This document shows positions 7,660 through 9,777 of a DNA stretch of 9,777 nucleotides, one piece after another (positions within the stretch are counted from its first letter, which is position 1; every line of letters begins with the position of its first letter). Source of the DNA: Bryobacteraceae bacterium (GTDB lineage Bacteria > Acidobacteriota > Terriglobia > Bryobacterales > Bryobacteraceae); contig JANXXV010000101.1 in the NCBI GenBank assembly GCA_025350445.1, positions 1 through 9,777 of the forward strand. Direction: 5' to 3'. Under the pieces are notes generated by a model. The model was not told the DNA's origin, made no database searches, and saw nothing but the letters and a program-made list of their open reading frames with translations. The translations under genes and the position numbers were made by a program.

Positions 7660-7926
7660 ATGGACTGGCACATCATCAATCACCGCGATTACATCGATGG
7701 ACCTTTCGAGACGTTTCAAGATGCTCTAAACGAAGCTCTCGTCTTGGGAAACGATACCCGCACGGCCCCACGTATTGGCCGTAAGGCACGCGATTTCTAT
7801 GTCTATCGGCCCCCTTACGACCGTAAAGAACAATGGCAGGCGGAGTACTGGCTCTGCACAAAACCGGCGGCGTTAGGCCAGGGAATTGGAGAAGCTCTCT
7901 TCGATCCGCAGTCGAAGGCGGCCTGA
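7660..7926 (+). CDS. Small hypothetical protein, 88 residues
   Basis: Not recognised. The ATG lies 39 bases after the OYE stop on the same strand, with no convincing ribosome binding site. The protein is soluble and mixed in charge, rich in aromatic residues (MDWHIINHRDYIDGPF at the start, FYVYRPPYD in the middle, WQAEYWLC near residues 60-67), with no signal peptide and no membrane segment. The amino-acid composition looks like a real folded small protein rather than an antisense shadow, and the competing minus-strand frame (7676-8095) has no family features. It may be co-transcribed with the OYE gene. It ends four bases before the left arm of the inverted repeat at 7930. The main alternative is a spurious frame. 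Confidence 0.6.
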   Translation: MDWHIINHRDYIDGPFETFQDALNEALVLGNDTRTAPRIGRKARDFYVYRPPYDRKEQWQAEYWLCTKPAALGQGIGEALFDPQSKAA

Positions 7927-7929
7927 ACC

Positions 7930-7985
7930 TACCGCTGGTAAGCAAGCCTGGTTTCCGCTCGTGAGCAGTCTGGTTACCAGCGGTA
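7930..7985. terminator. Perfect 12-bp inverted repeat at convergent gene ends (likely bidirectional 3'-end structure)
   Basis: TACCGCTGGTAA (7930-7941) is exactly complementary to TTACCAGCGGTA (7974-7985), with 32 bases between. The inner part holds a second small palindrome, GCTC-GT-GAGC (7957-7966), so a transcript from either strand can fold into a stacked stem-loop. The right arm is the last four codons and TAA of the amidohydrolase gene; the left arm is non-coding, just after the stop of the 88-residue gene. On the plus strand a T5 run occurs at 7999-8003, about 13 bases beyond the stem; the minus strand has no T-run. A terminator or 3'-end stabiliser is likely but unproven. Confidence 0.5.
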
Positions 7986-8873
7986 AGCGGCCTTCGAATT
8001 TTTCCAGAAATATTTTTCGGAAGCTTCCTGTCCTTTCGAAGCGAAATACTCCCGGACCACTTTGAACACCGTGGCATAGGGCCCCACCTTCTCACTCACC
8101 GGCCAGTTGCTGCCGTAGACCATGCGATCCGCGCCGAAGACATTCCAAAGTTCGTCCAGGGACGGTTTATAGAATGCGGCGTCTTCCGGTACCCGGTTCC
8201 CCACCCGGCGCAAGACTTCTGATACTTTGGCATAAACCTGCGGGCGCTTTCCCAGTTCCGCCAACGCGGCCTGATATTCCTTGCGCGCCGCCTCTCCTTT
8301 GGGTGCATTGAACGGCAGATGATTGATCACCACGCGCAAGTTGGGAACGCGATCCGTCAGCCTGACCAGTTGGGCCAGCATCGCCGGCGGACCGATGGCG
8401 TCCAGTTCCAGCCCCGCCCCGGCCATCTCCTTCAGGTCCGATAGAAACTCCGGACCATCCTGGATCTTCCCTAATCTAATGCCGCGGAACAGCCGGTTCT
8501 TATGAAACCGCGCCAGATTCTTGCGGAAGTCCGGCGTGCCCGGTTCCAGCCGCCCCACCGCGGCGACGATGACCGGATTCTTCGCCGCCAGATCAAGCAC
8601 CCACTGGTTGTCTTCCAGCCAGGCGCTGGCCTCCACCTTTATCGCTCCCGTAACGCCGAACGGTTTCGTCAACCGGACGAACTCATCGGGCATAACGGTG
8701 CGGTACAACAGCGTCTCGCTCTTCGGCGGCCAAGGGACACCCTGCGGCCGCGACGGGTCGTAGAAGTGTACGTGTGTATCAATGATGGTAGCCGGCAGCG
8801 TAACCGCGGCCTGCGAGGCAGAGGGAGGAACAGCGGCTGCCGCCGCGGCAGTTAGAAACGTTCTGCGGTTCAT
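7974..8873 (-). CDS. Tat-exported amidohydrolase family 2 protein (COG3618, predicted TIM-barrel lactonase/hydrolase)
   Basis: 299-residue TIM-barrel hydrolase. The N-terminus NRRTFLTAAAAAA is a twin-arginine signal, with a likely cleavage after Ser-Gln-Ala (20-22), so the protein should be exported folded. Barrel motifs: DTHVHFYDP with His34 and His36, a KVEAS strand (79-83), INHLPF with His185, and the final FGADRMVYGSNWPV with Asn256. Many relatives have Asp where Asn256 stands (GSDWP). The family includes L-fuconolactonase and other lactone hydrolases. The start is set at the ATG 8873, which overlaps the upstream quinoprotein stop as ATGA. An in-frame upstream extension to 8987 would bury the Tat signal and run through the quinoprotein gene, so it is rejected. 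The exported pair suggests that this enzyme works on the quinoprotein's product. The precise substrate is unknown. Confidence 0.87.
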   Translation of the reverse strand: MNRRTFLTAAAAAAVPPSASQAAVTLPATIIDTHVHFYDPSRPQGVPWPPKSETLLYRTVMPDEFVRLTKPFGVTGAIKVEASAWLEDNQWVLDLAAKNPVIVAAVGRLEPGTPDFRKNLARFHKNRLFRGIRLGKIQDGPEFLSDLKEMAGAGLELDAIGPPAMLAQLVRLTDRVPNLRVVINHLPFNAPKGEAARKEYQAALAELGKRPQVYAKVSEVLRRVGNRVPEDAAFYKPSLDELWNVFGADRMVYGSNWPVSEKVGPYATVFKVVREYFASKGQEASEKYFWKNSKAAYRW

Positions 8874-9777
8874 GGCAGTGCGAATGCAATCAATGAAGAG
8901 TCGTTGCTGACTGCGACATACTGTACGCCATCGACGGAGTACGACATGGGCGAACTGCGAATCTCCGCGCCTGTTTGGTACTTCCACAGAAGCTTGCCCG
9001 TCCGCGAATCGAGGCCGATGAGATAGCCATCCTTCGATGCGGCAAACAGCACGCCGCCCGCGGTGCCAAGCACTCCTGTGGCCGGCGAACCAAGCTGCAG
9101 CGGGAATTTCCAGCGAATCGATCCGGTCAACGGGTCGATGGCCTTAACAAACCCCGGAGTCTTCACCACGTCATCCAACTGCTGGCCGGTGCCAACATAC
9201 GGATCGCCCGGCTTCGGATCTTTTGTCAGGCTGCTGTAGATCGCGCATGCTTCCATTACGCTGACATAAAACAGTCCGGTATTCGGATCGTACGACGGCG
9301 AATTCCAATTCGTCCCGCCCGACGCATCGGGGCAGGCGTAGTTGCCTTCCGGCGTCGGCGTGGTATTCGGAATTAAGATCGGCCGCCCTTTCGCGTCGAT
9401 GCCATCGGCCCAAGTCTGTTTCGCAAACGCCTTACCCAACAGAAACTCGCCGGTCTCGCGATCCAACACATAGAAGAAGGCATTGCGATTCGCCTGGATT
9501 AGCAGCTTGCGCTGCTTGCCCCCGAACTTCGCGTCAATCAGCACCGGAGTTTCATTCGCGTCCCAGTCATGCACGTCATGCGGCGTGAATTGAAAGTGCC
9601 ACTTCAAGCGTCCCGTGTTCGGGTCGATGGCAAGCACGCTGCAAGTGTACAGATTGTCGCCCAACCGAACCGAACCGTCGTAATCGGGCGACGGGTTGCC
9701 GGTAGTCCAATACAGCGTGTCGGTCCCCGCGTCATACGTGCCGGTCATCCATGTGGGGCCGCCGCCGGTTTCGGCGG
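8870..9777 (-). CDS. PQQ-dependent alcohol dehydrogenase (quinoprotein), C-terminal part, truncated by window edge
   Basis: The frame is open from the right edge; 301 residues precede the stop. It is the C-terminal half of an eight-bladed propeller quinoprotein of the methanol/ethanol dehydrogenase family, which oxidises alcohols or sugars in the periplasm and passes electrons to a cytochrome. Seen: TGTYDAGTDTLYWTTGNPSP near the edge, whose GNP Asn fits the metal-binding Asn261 of MxaF; then PHDVHDWDANE, whose first Asp after His (codon 9568-9566) fits the catalytic Asp303. Two residues on is another Asp (codon 9562-9560), the place of the lanthanide-binding Asp in XoxF. Later come propeller repeats of the DGYLIGLDSRTGKLLW kind. 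It ends shortly after the last blade, so there is no C-terminal cytochrome c domain as in quinohemoproteins. The Met at 9748 is internal, not the start. The stop overlaps the amidohydrolase start. Confidence 0.93.
   Translation of the reverse strand, partial: AETGGGPTWMTGTYDAGTDTLYWTTGNPSPDYDGSVRLGDNLYTCSVLAIDPNTGRLKWHFQFTPHDVHDWDANETPVLIDAKFGGKQRKLLIQANRNAFFYVLDRETGEFLLGKAFAKQTWADGIDAKGRPILIPNTTPTPEGNYACPDASGGTNWNSPSYDPNTGLFYVSVMEACAIYSSLTKDPKPGDPYVGTGQQLDDVVKTPGFVKAIDPLTGSIRWKFPLQLGSPATGVLGTAGGVLFAASKDGYLIGLDSRTGKLLWKYQTGAEIRSSPMSYSVDGVQYVAVSNDSSLIAFALP

Noticed and set aside
7676..8095. 139-residue minus-strand open frame across the amidohydrolase end and the 88-residue gene
   Set aside because: Its start lies out of frame inside the amidohydrolase gene and it crosses the inverted repeat; no family features.
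8826..8850. Run of GCG/GCC-like alanine codons that looks like a small repeat
   Set aside because: It encodes the poly-alanine hydrophobic core of the Tat signal peptide, which explains it.
8874..8987. N-terminal extension of the amidohydrolase
   Set aside because: It would overlap the quinoprotein gene out of frame and put about 38 residues before a clear Tat signal; the ATG at 8873 with ATGA coupling is better.

Overview
The window looks like chromosomal DNA from a GC-rich, Gram-negative-type soil or environmental bacterium. Several proteins have cleavable export signals, one has a twin-arginine signal, and a periplasmic PQQ quinoprotein is present. The combination (PQQ dehydrogenase, Tat-exported COG3618 amidohydrolase, HTTM-DCC membrane protein, lactate permease and DctA) would suit an Acidobacteriota (Bryobacter/Solibacter-like) genome, but that placement is inferred from gene style, not from a marker gene. 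There is no rRNA, tRNA, IS element, CRISPR array or phage gene, and no stretch above 300 bases without a gene.

Layout, left to right. (1) Positions 1-1077, minus strand: N-terminal 359 residues of an MgtA/MgtB-type P-type Mg2+ ATPase that runs off the left edge. (2) 1135-1989, plus: an exported dienelactone-hydrolase-family alpha/beta hydrolase, divergent from the ATPase. (3) 6497 down to 1996, minus: a compact four-gene unit consisting of a small single-TM protein, an HTTM-DCC fusion membrane protein, an LctP/LldP lactate permease and a DctA dicarboxylate symporter. The genes overlap or are separated by 15 and 33 bases. A good sigma70-like promoter (TTGACA - 18 nt - TATGGT) lies just upstream of the first gene. 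(4) 6523-7620, plus: an Old Yellow Enzyme of the YqjM/NamA class, followed by an 88-residue protein of unknown function (7660-7926). (5) 9777 down to 7974, minus: the C-terminal 301 residues of a PQQ-dependent alcohol dehydrogenase running off the right edge, translationally coupled (ATGA overlap) to a Tat-exported amidohydrolase.

How the genes may work together. The four-gene unit imports monocarboxylates (LctP) and C4-dicarboxylates (DctA) and adds a membrane protein that joins a gamma-carboxylase-like HTTM domain to a thiol-redox DCC domain, preceded by a small membrane-anchored partner. The quinoprotein/amidohydrolase pair could oxidise an alcohol or sugar in the periplasm and then open the lactone product. 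The quinoprotein carries an Asp-Trp-Asp in the place where lanthanide-dependent enzymes have their extra metal-binding Asp. Both convergent gene junctions hold inverted repeats over the stop codons; the one at 7930-7985 is a perfect 12-bp repeat.
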